64,000 nt of DNA from CAYFPS01 sp964345075 (GTDB lineage Bacteria > CAIWAD01), in the NCBI GenBank assembly GCA_964345075.1, contig CAYFPS010000008.1:65925-129924 (forward strand), written 5' to 3'. Each line of letters starts with the position of its first letter. Position 1 is the stretch's first letter. The notes beneath the pieces are model-generated. The model ran no database searches. It was not told the origin of the DNA and was given only the letters and a program-made list of their open reading frames with translations. The position numbers and the translations under genes are program-made. This document shows, in pieces, positions 44,547 through 55,545 of this stretch.

Positions 44547-46088
44547 ATGCAGATTCGACCCGAGGAAATCACCTCGATCATCAAAAAGCAGATCGCCGAT
44601 TTTTCCGGCGCCACCAAGCTTGAAGAGATCGGCGAGGTGATCATGGTGGGCGATGGTATCGCCCGGGTCCACGGCCTCGAGAAGGTCATGGCCGGAGAGC
44701 TGGTGGAATTCCCCGGCGGCGTCTTCGGCATGGCCATGAACCTTGAGGAAGACAACGTCGGTGTGGTGCTCTTCGGTGGTGAAACAACCATCCGTGAGGG
44801 CGATGTGGTCAAGCGCACGGGCGAAGTGGTTCGCATTCCCGTGGGCCGCGCCATGCTTGGCCGTGTGGTGAATCCGCTCGGACAGCCCATCGACGGCAAG
44901 GGACCGATCGAGAGTGACGAAAGCTATCCCGTGGAGCGCAAAGCCACGGGTGTGGTGACCCGTCGCCCGGTGGATCAGCCCTTGCAGACGGGCCTCAAGG
45001 CCGTGGACAGCATGATTCCGATTGGCCGCGGACAGCGCGAGCTGATCATTGGTGACCGCCAGACCGGCAAGACGGCCGTGGCGCTGGACACCATTATTAA
45101 TCAGAAGGGCAAGGGCGTGGTGTGCATCTACGTCGCCATTGGCCAGAAGGGTTCAACCATCGCCAAGGTGGTCAAGACCCTCGAGGATCACGGCGCGATG
45201 GATCACACGATCGTGGTGGCTTCCACCGCCGTGGATCCCGCTCCCCTTCAGTTCCTGGCTCCCTATTCCGGTGCCGCCATCGGCGAGTTCTTCCGGGATA
45301 ACGGTGAGCATGCACTGGCGGTCTACGACGACCTGACCAAGCATGCCTGGGCCTATCGCCAGCTTTCGCTGCTGCTGCGTCGTCCCCCCGGCCGCGAGGC
45401 CTATCCGGGTGACGTTTTCTACCTGCACAGCCGCCTGCTTGAGCGTGCCAGCTGCATTTCCGACACGATGAACCCGGAAATGGAGAAGGCCGGCATCAAG
45501 AAGGGCGGCGGCAGCCTGACAGCCCTGCCGGTGATTGAAACGCAGGCCGGCGACGTTTCCGCCTACATTCCGACCAACGTGATTTCGATTACGGACGGTC
45601 AGATCTTCCTGGAAAGCGACCTCTTCTACAGTGGTGTGCGTCCGGCGATCAACGTGGGTATCAGCGTCAGCCGCGTGGGTGGTAACGCCCAGACCAAGGC
45701 CATGAAGAAGGTGGCCGGTACCCTGCGTCTGGACCTTGCATCCTATCGCGAGCTGGAGGCCTTTGCCCAGTTCGGCAGCGATCTGGACAAGGCCACACAG
45801 GCACAGTTGACCCGTGGTAGCCGTCTGGTTGAGCTTCTGAAGCAGGACCAGTTTGTGCCGATGGAGGCCCATGATCAGGTGCTGCAGCTGCTGCTGGGTA
45901 CCCATGGCCTGCTGGACGCACTCAGTCTGGACAAGGTTCGTCCCTGTGCCGAGCAGTTTGTGGATCACTTCCGCGCCGCTCATTCGGCCCAGTACGAGAA
46001 CCTGCGTGACAAGGGAGTCCTGACCGACGAGATCCGTGACGCCGTCCTTTCCGCCGGCAAGGATTTTGTCGCCAATTTCGGGAGCTGA
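44547..46088 (+). CDS. atpA: ATP synthase F1 subunit alpha
   Basis: 513 residues from the ATG at 44547 with AAGGAG 7 nt upstream. Non-catalytic nucleotide-binding subunit. P-loop G-D-R-Q-T-G-K-T-A (about 169-177), R-P-P-G-R-E-A-Y-P-G-D-V-F and the alpha-family end S-R-V-G-G-N-A-Q-T are intact. Confidence 0.97.
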   Translation: MQIRPEEITSIIKKQIADFSGATKLEEIGEVIMVGDGIARVHGLEKVMAGELVEFPGGVFGMAMNLEEDNVGVVLFGGETTIREGDVVKRTGEVVRIPVGRAMLGRVVNPLGQPIDGKGPIESDESYPVERKATGVVTRRPVDQPLQTGLKAVDSMIPIGRGQRELIIGDRQTGKTAVALDTIINQKGKGVVCIYVAIGQKGSTIAKVVKTLEDHGAMDHTIVVASTAVDPAPLQFLAPYSGAAIGEFFRDNGEHALAVYDDLTKHAWAYRQLSLLLRRPPGREAYPGDVFYLHSRLLERASCISDTMNPEMEKAGIKKGGGSLTALPVIETQAGDVSAYIPTNVISITDGQIFLESDLFYSGVRPAINVGISVSRVGGNAQTKAMKKVAGTLRLDLASYRELEAFAQFGSDLDKATQAQLTRGSRLVELLKQDQFVPMEAHDQVLQLLLGTHGLLDALSLDKVRPCAEQFVDHFRAAHSAQYENLRDKGVLTDEIRDAVLSAGKDFVANFGS

Positions 46089-46091
46089 TGA

Positions 46092-46955
46092 ATGGCCAAC
46101 CTTAAGCAGATCAAGCGGCGAATCGGCAGTGTGGCCTCCACACAGCAGATCACCAAGGCCATGAAAATGGTCGCCGCCGCGAAGCTGCGCAAAGCCCAGG
46201 ACGCCATCGTGCTGGCGCGGCCCTATGCGCTGCGTCTGCAGGACGTGCTGGGTGGTCTGGCCGCCACCCATGGCGCGGAGGCGCATCCCCTGCTGGCCCG
46301 TCCGGAAGTGGAGCGTCCCGTGGTCTGCTATCTCCTCGTAACTGCTGATCGAGGTCTTTGCGGCAGCTTCAACGCGAGCGTGATCAAGCGCGCGCAGCAG
46401 CTGCTGGCCGAGGCCCCGGCCGAGCAGGAAAGCGTGCTCTACTGCGTGGGCAAGAAGGGACATGACTTCTTCAAGCGCAGGAATACGCCGATTGTCGGAC
46501 AGCGCATCGGCTTCTTCAATCATCTTGGTTTCACGGACGCCACCTCCATTGGTGAAGACCTGAAGGAGCTCTTCCTTCAGGGGAAAATTCACCGCGTGGT
46601 GCTGGTCTTCAATGAATTCAAGAGCGCCATTCAGCAGGTGCTGCACAGTGATCAGCTGCTGCCCGTGGTGCTGGAGGAGTCCGATCATCAGTCGCAGGTT
46701 GAGGCCATCGTGGAGCCCAGTCTGCCGGCCCTGCTCGACAGACTGCTTCCGATGTATGTCAATCGTATTCTCTGGCGCGTTTTGCTGGATTCCTTTGCTG
46801 CCGAGCAGGGAGCCCGCATGACGGCCATGGAAAGCGCGACGGACAATGCCAGCGAAATGATCGGCGATCTGACACTGCAGTACAACCGTACTCGTCAGGC
46901 GGCGATCACGCAGGAGATCGCGGAAATTGTAGGTGGCGCCGCGGCCATTCAGTAG
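46092..46955 (+). CDS. atpG: ATP synthase F1 subunit gamma
   Basis: 287 residues. N-terminal I-K-R-R-I-G-S-V-A-S-T-Q-Q-I-T-K-A-M-K-M-V-A-A-A-K coiled coil (written in pieces in the protein) and C-terminal Y-N-R-T-R-Q-A-A-I-T-Q-E-I-A-E-I-V-G-G-A form the rotor shaft. Starts 3 nt after atpA. Confidence 0.96.
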   Translation: MANLKQIKRRIGSVASTQQITKAMKMVAAAKLRKAQDAIVLARPYALRLQDVLGGLAATHGAEAHPLLARPEVERPVVCYLLVTADRGLCGSFNASVIKRAQQLLAEAPAEQESVLYCVGKKGHDFFKRRNTPIVGQRIGFFNHLGFTDATSIGEDLKELFLQGKIHRVVLVFNEFKSAIQQVLHSDQLLPVVLEESDHQSQVEAIVEPSLPALLDRLLPMYVNRILWRVLLDSFAAEQGARMTAMESATDNASEMIGDLTLQYNRTRQAAITQEIAEIVGGAAAIQ

Positions 46956-46976
46956 CGCGGCCAAAAAGGAACGAAC

Positions 46977-48451
<1,475 letters not shown>

Positions 48452-48455
<4 letters not shown>

Positions 48456-48856
48456 GCAGCTTTCGAGTCGAAGTCGTGACCCCGGCCGGCGGCGTGGTTC
48501 TGGACCGCGAAGCCAGTCATCTGCAACTTCCCGGAGAAGCGGGCAGCTTCGGCATTCTGGCCGGACATGCCGATCTGATGGCTTCACTGGGGACGGGCAT
48601 CGCCGACCTGGAATCTGGCAGCGAAAAACTACAGTTCACGGTTAGCGGTGGTTTTGCCCGGGTGGATGGCGGCAATGTGATGGTGCTTGCTGAGTCGGCC
48701 GAGCTGGCTGGCAAGATTGACCTCGAGCGTGCCGAAGCCGCGCGCGAAAGGGCCGAAGCCCGCCTGAAGGAAGGTGGCTCGGATCTGGATCACTCGCGCG
48801 CCGAGCTTGCACTGGCCAAGGCCATCAACCGTATCAAGCTGGCTGGCGGTCGCTAA
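48452..48856 (+). CDS. atpC: ATP synthase F1 subunit epsilon
   Basis: 134 residues. Beta-sandwich with L-P-G-E-A-G-S-F-G-I-L-A-G-H-A and a C-terminal helical hairpin (R-A-E-A-A-R-E-R-A-E-A-R-L). Regulates rotation. Last gene of a complete B-E-F-H-A-G-D-C operon, followed by a terminator. Confidence 0.95.
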
Positions 48857-48879
48857 GTCGGAAATTTCTGGAAACATTC

Positions 48880-48916
48880 AGCGCGGCTCACATTCGGGTG
48901 GGCCGTGCTTCTTTTT
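48880..48916 (+). terminator. Terminator of the atp operon
   Basis: AGCGCGGCTCAC, loop ATTCGG, GTGGGCCGTGCT (12 bp, two G-U pairs), then TCTTTTT. Lies 24 nt after the atpC stop. Confidence 0.85.
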
Positions 48917-48939
48917 GGTGGGGGGCCTTTGGGGCGTCT

Positions 48940-49290
48940 GGATATGGAGATTGGGAAATCAGGCTTTTGCGCCAGCGGGTGTGTGCGGGCTGCCATGGCT
49001 GAAGGCGAGGGGGATACGGAGAATGGCTAATCAGGTTTTTGCGCCAGCAGGAGTGTGCGGGCTGCCATGACTGAAGGCGCGTGTGGATACGGAGATTGGC
49101 TAATCAGGTTTTTGCGCCAGCAGGAGTGTGCGGGCTGCCATGACTGAAGGCNNNNNNNNNNNNNNNNNNNNNNNNNNNNNNNNNNNNNNNNNNNNNNNNN
49201 NNNNNNNNNNNNNNNNNNNNNNNNNNNNNNNNNNNNNNNNNNNNNNNNNNNGGGTGTGGATACGGAGATTGGCTAATCAGGCCATTGCGC
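48940..49290. repeat. About 73-bp tandem repeat broken by a 100-N assembly gap
   Basis: Copies start near 48940, 49013 and 49085, with a further partial copy at 49256; the word ATCAGG recurs at a 72-73 nt step. Core words are GATACGGAGATTGGCTAATC, TTTTTGCGCCAGCAGG and GCGGGCTGCCATGACTGAAG. N occupies 49152-49251, the standard placeholder for a gap of unknown size, so the copy number is unknown. Short open frames through the repeat have no biological support. Confidence 0.85.
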
Positions 49291-49681
49291 CCTCCTCACC
49301 ACCCCCCACCCGCCCGGGGAGAAACCCGATTTTCTAGTTGAAGTTCCCTGTATGGGATGGATCATTTCGATTTCTCAGATGTGTGTCAGGACAACTGGAC
49401 AAGGATGCGAGTGGGAATCGGTGCGTCAGGAAAACAGGACCCCAAAAAAGCTCGAAAGGGCCGATCTGGGATGATCTGCCCTTCCGATTGTGCCCTAAAA
49501 CCTGCTTTGTGGGGAATAAAGCAGTGAAAAGAAGGAGTCTATTGAAATCCGCGGAGCGGATTATCGCCGTGTTCTCCGAAAAAGTTTCTGATGATTGTTT
49601 TCAGTGCTATTGGTGAAGTCTGAGCACAAGAATAGCACTATCACCGGAAACAGGCAAGAGAAAAAGAACCATATTTTGATC
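49291..49681. other. Spacer before the permease gene
   Basis: About 390 bp with no gene. Apart from a moderately AT-rich stretch from 49500 that probably holds the permease promoter, I see nothing assignable. Confidence 0.5.
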
Positions 49682-50878
49682 ATGTTGAAGGAGCACTCAA
49701 ACCAGTCATCCATGATCTTTCTGCGTCTGCTTGCGGCCGTGCTGCTGTTGGCTGTGCTGGCAGCCTTTGGCTGGCTGGCAAAGCCCGCCTTGCTCCTTGT
49801 CATTGCTGCCTGGCTGATCTGGCCCTGGCGCGGGGACGAAGTGATTCACCGCTTCTGGCTTGCGCTGCTTGTACTGATAGGCCTGGCCTTCGCACAGGCT
49901 TTGGGTTCCGTTCTTGGGACCCTGATTGCCGCAGCCCTGATCGCGTGGCTACTGGAGCCGCTGGTGAGCAGGATTTCCAAGAAGGGCGACCATCGTCTGG
50001 CCGGCGCGCTGCTGGGAGTTGGTGGCGGCATTCTGCTGATGGGCCTTTTGCTAATTCTGGTTCTGCCGGTTCTGCTTAAGGAAGCGGGCGAGCTGCTGGC
50101 AGCCTTGCCGAAAATCCGCGCGGCCAGCGAAGCATGGATCAGTGACAAACTCCCCAGTCACCTGGCCGTTTTCGGGCTTGATTCGGGCGAAATGATCGCC
50201 TGGTTGAAAGAGCGGGCCCCCGGGCTTCTCAGGCAGAGCCTTCACATGCTGGGAAGTGGCGGACAGCTGCTTGGTACGGGTCTTTCCAGCCTGGCTGGCA
50301 GCCTGATGAATCTGGTTCTGGTGCCCGTCTTTGCGCTTGGCTTTTCACTTGTCGGGCCTGCCGCCCGGCAGGAAATCGAATTCTGGATTCCTTTGGAGAG
50401 GAAGGCAATGGTCAGGAATTTCGGCAGTGAAGTCGACCGCATTTTCTCGGGATACCTAAGAGGACAGCTGCTGGTCTCGCTGATTGTCGGCCTGCTGACC
50501 ACTCTGGGACTTTGGGCGGCCGGCATGCCCTGGCCGCTGCTGTTGGGCATGGCAACGGGCGTCCTGAACATCGTCCCGCTGATTGGTGTGGGCAGCATGT
50601 TTGTGATTTGCATGATCGTGGCCGCCTTTCAGCCGGAGTGGAGCTGGATGCTGCTAAAGGTTACGGCGATTTTCGCCGTGGTGCAGAGCCTGGAGAGCTT
50701 CCTGATCACGCCCCGCGTTCTGGGCAAGAGTGTCGGGCTGCATCCGGTGCTGGCCCTGCTGGCCCTGATCGTTTTTGGAAGCCTGCTCGGCCCCTTTGGA
50801 CTGATTCTGGCCGTGCCGCTGGGCGCGGTTCTCGTATACATCTACAGGCAAATTCGCGAGCAAAGGAAACAGCAATAA
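49682..50878 (+). CDS. AI-2E-family (PerM-like) permease
   Basis: 398 residues from the ATG at 49682. Another in-frame ATG at 49712 is possible and neither has an ideal ribosome-binding site. Seven to eight membrane segments. The family core is G-Y-L-R-G-Q-L-L-V-S-L-I-V-G, V-L-N-I-V-P-L-I-G-V and the final F-G-S-L-L-G-P-F-G-L-I-L-A-V-P. Members export or exchange small molecules or Na+; the substrate is not readable. der starts at the next base after the stop. Confidence 0.85.
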   Translation: MLKEHSNQSSMIFLRLLAAVLLLAVLAAFGWLAKPALLLVIAAWLIWPWRGDEVIHRFWLALLVLIGLAFAQALGSVLGTLIAAALIAWLLEPLVSRISKKGDHRLAGALLGVGGGILLMGLLLILVLPVLLKEAGELLAALPKIRAASEAWISDKLPSHLAVFGLDSGEMIAWLKERAPGLLRQSLHMLGSGGQLLGTGLSSLAGSLMNLVLVPVFALGFSLVGPAARQEIEFWIPLERKAMVRNFGSEVDRIFSGYLRGQLLVSLIVGLLTTLGLWAAGMPWPLLLGMATGVLNIVPLIGVGSMFVICMIVAAFQPEWSWMLLKVTAIFAVVQSLESFLITPRVLGKSVGLHPVLALLALIVFGSLLGPFGLILAVPLGAVLVYIYRQIREQRKQQ

Positions 50879-52345
50879 ATGGCCAAGTTGCCAATCGTCG
50901 CCGTGGTGGGCCGACCCAATGTGGGCAAAAGCACCCTCTTCAACCGTGTGATACGTCAGCGCAAGGCCATCGTCGATGACCAGCCCGGTGTCACACGCGA
51001 TCGTCATGTGGCGGAAGCTCACTGGGCGGGTCGTGACTTTCTGGTGATGGATACGGGCGGTTTTGTGCCCGAGGCCAAAGACCAGTTCAATGTCGCCATT
51101 CGCGAGCAGGTGCAGCTGGCCGTGGAAGAAGCAGACATGATTCTGCTCGTCTGTGATGCGCAAACCGGCGTAACCGAAGTGGATCAACTGCTGGCCCGGC
51201 TGGTGCGTGATTCAAAAAAGCCCTGGCTGCTTGTGGTCAACAAGGCCGACAATGAACGCCTCGAGCTGGATGTTTCCGAGTTCTGGCGACTGGGCATGGA
51301 CGAGCCTTTTCCCGTGTCGGCCATCAGTGGACGCCATTCGGGTGACATGCTGGATATCGTGCTTGACCGACTGCCGGAAGCCGGGAGAGTGGATCTGGAA
51401 GGTGACCTGCGCCTTTCGATCATCGGCCGGCCGAATGTGGGCAAGAGCAGTCTGGTGAATCAGCTGCTGGGTGAGGAGCGACTGGTTGTAACACCGATTG
51501 CCGGCACCACGCGTGATTCCATCGACAGCCTCGTGCATCACGAGGGCAGGCGCTTTGTGCTGGTTGACACAGCAGGCCTCAGGCGCCGCACGAAGATCAA
51601 GGAGAACGTCGAGTTCTATTCCAGCCTGCGCAGTCAATCGGCAATTCAAAGTGCGGATGTCTGCGTCTTGCTGCTGGATTCCGAAGAGGGCCTGACCAAG
51701 CAGGATATTCAGGTGCTGGAAGAAGCCATCGAGCAGCGCAAGGGCGTTTTGATCGCGGTCAACAAATGGGATCTGGTCGAGGACAAGGAGACCAACACGG
51801 CCCGTGATCGCGAGCGGGAAATTCGCAATGCGATTCCGACGCTGGCCTGGATCGAGATTGTCTTCATTTCAGCCAAGACCGGGCAGCGCGCCAGACGCGT
51901 GCTGGATCTTGCCTGGCAGGTGCACGAGCGGCGGCAGGTCTGGCTTGACAGGCAGGATCTGGAAGAGAAGCTGCTGCCGGAAATCGAGAAGCGCCCGCCT
52001 GCTGCACGCAAGGGCAAGTGGATACGCATCGAGGCCATTCGCCAGGTGCGCAAGGATCCGCCCTGGCTCGTCTTCAACTGCAATCATCCGGATCTGCTGG
52101 AAAGCAGCTATATCCGTTTTCTGGAAAATCGTCTGCGCGAACATTTTCTGCTGGCCGGTGTGCCCGTGAGGCTTGATTTCAGGCGGCGGGGAGAATTCTT
52201 AAGCGCCTTTGGCCCCATTCCCGAGCAGGATCTGCGCCCGGGTGATCCTGTCTTCGTGGAGGCTGAAAACCCGGAAGGCGAAGCCATTGGACGCGGGGAC
52301 TATGCTGTTGCCTACGAGGGTGAGGGCGATCCCGACGACGAGTAG
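50879..52345 (+). CDS. der: Ribosome-assembly GTPase Der (EngA)
   Basis: 488 residues with two tandem GTPase domains: G-R-P-N-V-G-K-S (about 10-17) with D-T-G-G and N-K-A-D, and again G-R-P-N-V-G-K-S (about 182) with D-T-A-G and N-K-W-D. A KH-like C-terminal domain follows. Essential for 50S maturation. The ATG directly follows the permease stop. Confidence 0.97.
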   Translation: MAKLPIVAVVGRPNVGKSTLFNRVIRQRKAIVDDQPGVTRDRHVAEAHWAGRDFLVMDTGGFVPEAKDQFNVAIREQVQLAVEEADMILLVCDAQTGVTEVDQLLARLVRDSKKPWLLVVNKADNERLELDVSEFWRLGMDEPFPVSAISGRHSGDMLDIVLDRLPEAGRVDLEGDLRLSIIGRPNVGKSSLVNQLLGEERLVVTPIAGTTRDSIDSLVHHEGRRFVLVDTAGLRRRTKIKENVEFYSSLRSQSAIQSADVCVLLLDSEEGLTKQDIQVLEEAIEQRKGVLIAVNKWDLVEDKETNTARDREREIRNAIPTLAWIEIVFISAKTGQRARRVLDLAWQVHERRQVWLDRQDLEEKLLPEIEKRPPAARKGKWIRIEAIRQVRKDPPWLVFNCNHPDLLESSYIRFLENRLREHFLLAGVPVRLDFRRRGEFLSAFGPIPEQDLRPGDPVFVEAENPEGEAIGRGDYAVAYEGEGDPDDE

Positions 52346-52349
52346 ACAC

Positions 52350-53249
52350 GTGCTGGCTGCCCTGATTGGAACCTTCAATCACGATATCCTCGTACATGCA
52401 GGGGGTGAAGAGATTCACTCCGCTGGCGGACTCTGGTACAGCCTGAAGGCGCTAGGCCTGCTTCAGCCGGATTGGTTGATTCGCCCCGTTGCCTGGTCAC
52501 CGCGGGCAGATCACGAGCATATTCGTCAGCAGCTGAATGCCTTGTCGCTGGATGCCGCAGGACTTTGTGATACAAACCTTCCCGCTAACAGAGTCCGGCT
52601 GGACTGTCGGGCAGATGCGGAAAAGCCTGAACTCTGTGAGCTGAATCTTCCCCCACTTGGCCTGCCGGAGCTGCGCCATGGGCTGGACGCAGAAGTCCTT
52701 CTGCTTAACATGACTTCGGGCCGTGATACAACTCTTGAAAACTGGGCAGCCCTTCGAAGCGAGTGGCGCAGCCATCATCCACAGGGCTGGCTGCAGATGG
52801 ACTGGCATTCGCTCAGTCTGAACGAGGGAGAGAAGGGCACACGCCGGCTCCGCCGGGTGCCTGACTGGCAGGCCTGGCTTAAGGATCTGGATTTGCTGCA
52901 GCTAACGCTGGAGGAGTCCTTCAGCATGGATGGCCGAAAGAGAAACAGCCTGCGTGATACACGCGATTTGTGGTTGCAGGCTAGCGCGGCTGGCTGTCGG
53001 CGCATGGTTGTGACCGATGGTGCGCGGGGCTTTGTTTACTGGGATCATGCGGGAAGCCGCCTTGTTCCGGCCATTCCGGTAAAGCGGGTCGTGGACACCA
53101 CTGGCTGTGGCGATGTTCTTGGGGCCGGTCTACTCGCACTGGCATGTGGAACGGACACGGATACAGTGCTTCAGGATGCTGCGTACCGGGCTGCCAGCGT
53201 CCTGGGTGCTGCGGGGCTGGCTTCACTGGATGAACTGAAAGGACAATAG
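52350..53249 (+). CDS. PfkB-like sugar kinase family protein
   Basis: 299 residues from a GTG at 52350, 4 nt after der; upstream in-frame codons lie inside der. The C-terminal motif D-T-T-G-C-G-D-V-L-G-A-G-L-L is the PfkB signature with Cys in the usual Ala position. The N-terminal I-G-T-F-N-H-D and A-G-G-L-W-Y-S match the sugar-binding half. Substrate unknown. Contains three octamers, all encoding D-T. Confidence 0.82.
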   Translation: MLAALIGTFNHDILVHAGGEEIHSAGGLWYSLKALGLLQPDWLIRPVAWSPRADHEHIRQQLNALSLDAAGLCDTNLPANRVRLDCRADAEKPELCELNLPPLGLPELRHGLDAEVLLLNMTSGRDTTLENWAALRSEWRSHHPQGWLQMDWHSLSLNEGEKGTRRLRRVPDWQAWLKDLDLLQLTLEESFSMDGRKRNSLRDTRDLWLQASAAGCRRMVVTDGARGFVYWDHAGSRLVPAIPVKRVVDTTGCGDVLGAGLLALACGTDTDTVLQDAAYRAASVLGAAGLASLDELKGQ

Positions 53250-53254
53250 GAGTG

Positions 53255-54133
53255 ATGCTTCGACTGACCTTTGGTGCTTTGCTTTTTTGTGTCACAGTCT
53301 GGGCATCGCCTTCATCGCGCCCATTTGATGCGATCGAGCAGCAATTGATCCGTGATCGCCTGCTTGATTCCAAGCTGGATTCGGCCTTTGTCATGACGCT
53401 GCCGCTGGATACGCTGCGCTGCTATCCCGGCGCCTGGCGCATTAATCTGCACGGGCGCGACCTGCCTGACTACTACAAGAGTTTTCAAAAGGCCGATGTG
53501 GTAGAGAAGGTCAGGTCGTTCATCTCAGAGAATGAGGCCCTGCTGATCAATGTGGAGCGTCGTCATCGTGTATCACGCTATGTGGTCGCCTCCATTCTGA
53601 TGATCGAAAGCCGCCTGGGCAGGAACTGGGGCGACTACCGGGTGCCGGATCTGTTCTTAAGCCTGCTGCTTCTGCCCGAACATGCAGGGGGTCTAAACCT
53701 GGATTCAGCCCTGGTGCGCGAGGCCCGCGAGGGGCGCGAGCGTCAGCGGGATGAGCTCGAGGAGCTGCTGGACACGCGGGCTGCCAGACGCAGCCGCTGG
53801 GCGCTGGGCGAATTCCGCGCGGTGGTCGAGCAGTTTCCGCTTGCAGAGTGGCAGGCGCTTGAAGGGTCCTGGGCCGGTGCCATGGGCATGCCGCAGTTTC
53901 TGCCTTCTTCACTGGCCGCATATGGCGACGATGGGGACGGGGACGGCCGCGTTGACCTTTATCAGCTGCCCGATGCCGCAATGAGCATTGGTCGCTACCT
54001 GAAGGAAAACGGCTGGCGCGGCAAACTGACGGAAAAGAAGCGGCGCAAGGCGATCAAGGCCTACAATCACAGCGAAAACTATGTGAACGCCGTGCTGAAG
54101 CTGGCCCGCGACGCAGGCATGGCCGGCCCCTGA
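53255..54133 (+). CDS. mltB: MltB-like lytic murein transglycosylase
   Basis: 292 residues with a signal peptide ending near V-W-A-S. Start taken at the ATG 53255, since AGGAG lies just before it; the GTG at 53252 is also possible. Catalytic Glu in L-M-I-E-S-R-L-G (about 118), then A-G-A-M-G-M-P-Q-F-L-P-S-S, and Y-N-H-S-E-N-Y-V near the end: the SLT_2/MltB pattern. Cleaves glycan strands of peptidoglycan. Confidence 0.92.
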   Translation: MLRLTFGALLFCVTVWASPSSRPFDAIEQQLIRDRLLDSKLDSAFVMTLPLDTLRCYPGAWRINLHGRDLPDYYKSFQKADVVEKVRSFISENEALLINVERRHRVSRYVVASILMIESRLGRNWGDYRVPDLFLSLLLLPEHAGGLNLDSALVREAREGRERQRDELEELLDTRAARRSRWALGEFRAVVEQFPLAEWQALEGSWAGAMGMPQFLPSSLAAYGDDGDGDGRVDLYQLPDAAMSIGRYLKENGWRGKLTEKKRRKAIKAYNHSENYVNAVLKLARDAGMAGP

Positions 54134-54184
54134 AGGCTGGCATGAACCGGCTGACTGGCTTTACTATCTTTTGTATCACATCCT

Positions 54185-54267
54185 GCCCGGATGGTGGAAT
54201 TGGCAGACACAGGAGACTTAAAATCTCCTGCCCATTGGGCGTGCGGGTTCAAGTCCCGCTCCGGGCA
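54185..54267 (+). tRNA. tRNA-Leu (anticodon TAA)
   Basis: Type II tRNA with acceptor GCCCGGA/TCCGGGC, anticodon stem GGAGA/TCTCC with loop CTTAAAA, a long variable arm (TGCCCATTGGGCGT), T arm GCGGG-TTCAAGT-CCCGC and discriminator A. CCA is not encoded. Confidence 0.95.
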
Positions 54268-54480
54268 CTCTGAAGAACAGTAGCCAGGTACCGTGTTCCA
54301 GGTACCAGTGGCCAGTTTCCAGCTTCCAGCAGACTTCAGGGTGGTGCCAGCCCGCTTCATCTGCTGACCGAAGACGGTCCTTGCTGAAGCGGTAGCCGTG
54401 CCGAAGGGCCGGCACTTCGCCAGGGGCCAGTGGGGTTCCGGGGGAGTGCCAGGGGAGTGCCAGGGGAGCCAGCTTTGATT
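54268..54480. repeat. Dispersed intergenic repeats
   Basis: CCAGGTACCGTGTTCCAGGT and related CCAG-type words, a triplicated CCAGGGGAGTG, and the inverted copy (54410-54429) of the 20-mer found at 27319-27338, with the associated GTGCCG...CGGCAC hairpin. No gene up to 54563. Confidence 0.7.
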
Positions 54481-54563
54481 TCCCCGCCATGTCCAGCACA
54501 TCTGACACTCACTGTTCATTTTTCTATAGATGCGAGGCATTAAAAAGATCGCCCGTGGTGGAA

Positions 54564-55424
54564 TCAATCCACACCCCACGGATCTGGCTTGACCTTGCTT
54601 AAGGGTATGCGATTGGCATAGCAGTAGAGGCAGCCAAAGGCGCATTGGTCGTAGATGCCGATGTCGCGGTTCCTGCAGCAGCCGCAGCCGGGGCGGTTGG
54701 GTGTGGAGGAAAGGCTGCCTGGTAGCCAGCCATTGGCTGCTTCAAACCACTCGGCATCGATGCAGCTGGCCCTGGGAATACCGCTCGCCTCCTGTAGTTC
54801 CGGCTCGCAGCATAGCTTTAGGGGAAGCCCGGCCGCGCGGCTCACCTCCGCCATCCACTTCAGAAAGCGAAGCTGCACGCCACTTGATGGAGCCTGCAGA
54901 CCGGGAAGGGTATCCAGATTTCGGCGGGTTTTGTGATACATGTCCAGCCAGCTGCTGATGACTTCACAGGAGCGGGATGCCATTAGCGGAAGCAGTCTTT
55001 CAAAGTTTGAACGCCACCAATCAAGCGGTGTATCACGGCTGATCAGAATTGGATCAAATCGCCAGCTGACGGCATCGCGGCCTAGTGTATCACAGAGCTG
55101 GTCCAGGCTGTCCAGAGTTTCTTCCAATCCTGGCGAGCGCGGCTCGAGTTCTTTCGGCATGCCGATGTAGCTCACGCTGAAGCGAAGCCTGCGTCCGTAC
55201 CTGCCGATCAGCTCATCGAGCCAGGGCAGTAGCGGCCCGGGGCGGCGCGTCCAGAAGAGAAAGCCGGCAATGTCCCGCGGATCAAGTGACACGCGCTCGC
55301 GCTTGCCAGACCAGGGATTGGGCACCCAGAATTCACCCCTTTCAACATGACGCATGAAGGCCTTCGCCTGAAAAGCAGGCAGGTCCATGCGGCGGGAAGC
55401 TGAAATCACAGGAAGCATGGGCAT
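54564..55424 (-). CDS. DUF1848-family Fe-S protein
   Basis: 286 residues. N-terminal P-V-I-S-A-S-R-R-M-D-L-P-A-F, then G-F-L-F-W-T-R-R-P-G-P and S-W-R-F-D-P-I-L-I. The C-terminal cysteine block (C-G-C-C-R-N-R-D-I-G-I-Y-D-Q-C, G-C-L-Y-C-Y-A) is typical of DUF1848, thought to hold an iron-sulphur cluster. Reaction unknown. Three octamers lie inside it. Confidence 0.85.
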   Translation of the reverse strand: MPMLPVISASRRMDLPAFQAKAFMRHVERGEFWVPNPWSGKRERVSLDPRDIAGFLFWTRRPGPLLPWLDELIGRYGRRLRFSVSYIGMPKELEPRSPGLEETLDSLDQLCDTLGRDAVSWRFDPILISRDTPLDWWRSNFERLLPLMASRSCEVISSWLDMYHKTRRNLDTLPGLQAPSSGVQLRFLKWMAEVSRAAGLPLKLCCEPELQEASGIPRASCIDAEWFEAANGWLPGSLSSTPNRPGCGCCRNRDIGIYDQCAFGCLYCYANRIPLSKVKPDPWGVD

Positions 55425-55492
55425 AAGGTAGGGAGACTGAGGCGATGTCCTGAATCAGATAGTGCATGTATCACAAAAGGCCGCAGCCACAG

Positions 55493-55523
55493 AAAAAGGG
55501 CCCCCGCAAAAGCAGGAGCCCTT
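55493..55523 (-). terminator. Terminator of gltA
   Basis: The minus strand reads AAGGGCTCCTGC, loop TTTT, GCGGGGGCCCTT then TTT: a 12-bp stem (two G-U pairs), 22 nt after the gltA stop. Confidence 0.85.
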
Positions 55524-55545
55524 CGCATTCGGGAGTTTCGCCGGC

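Noticed and set aside
45153..46964. 603-codon open frame antisense to atpA/atpG
   Set aside because: Shadow of two conserved ATP synthase genes; no recognisable product.
48774..49337. Short coding frames through the 73-bp repeat and N gap
   Set aside because: They only translate the repeat unit and, in one case, unknown bases.
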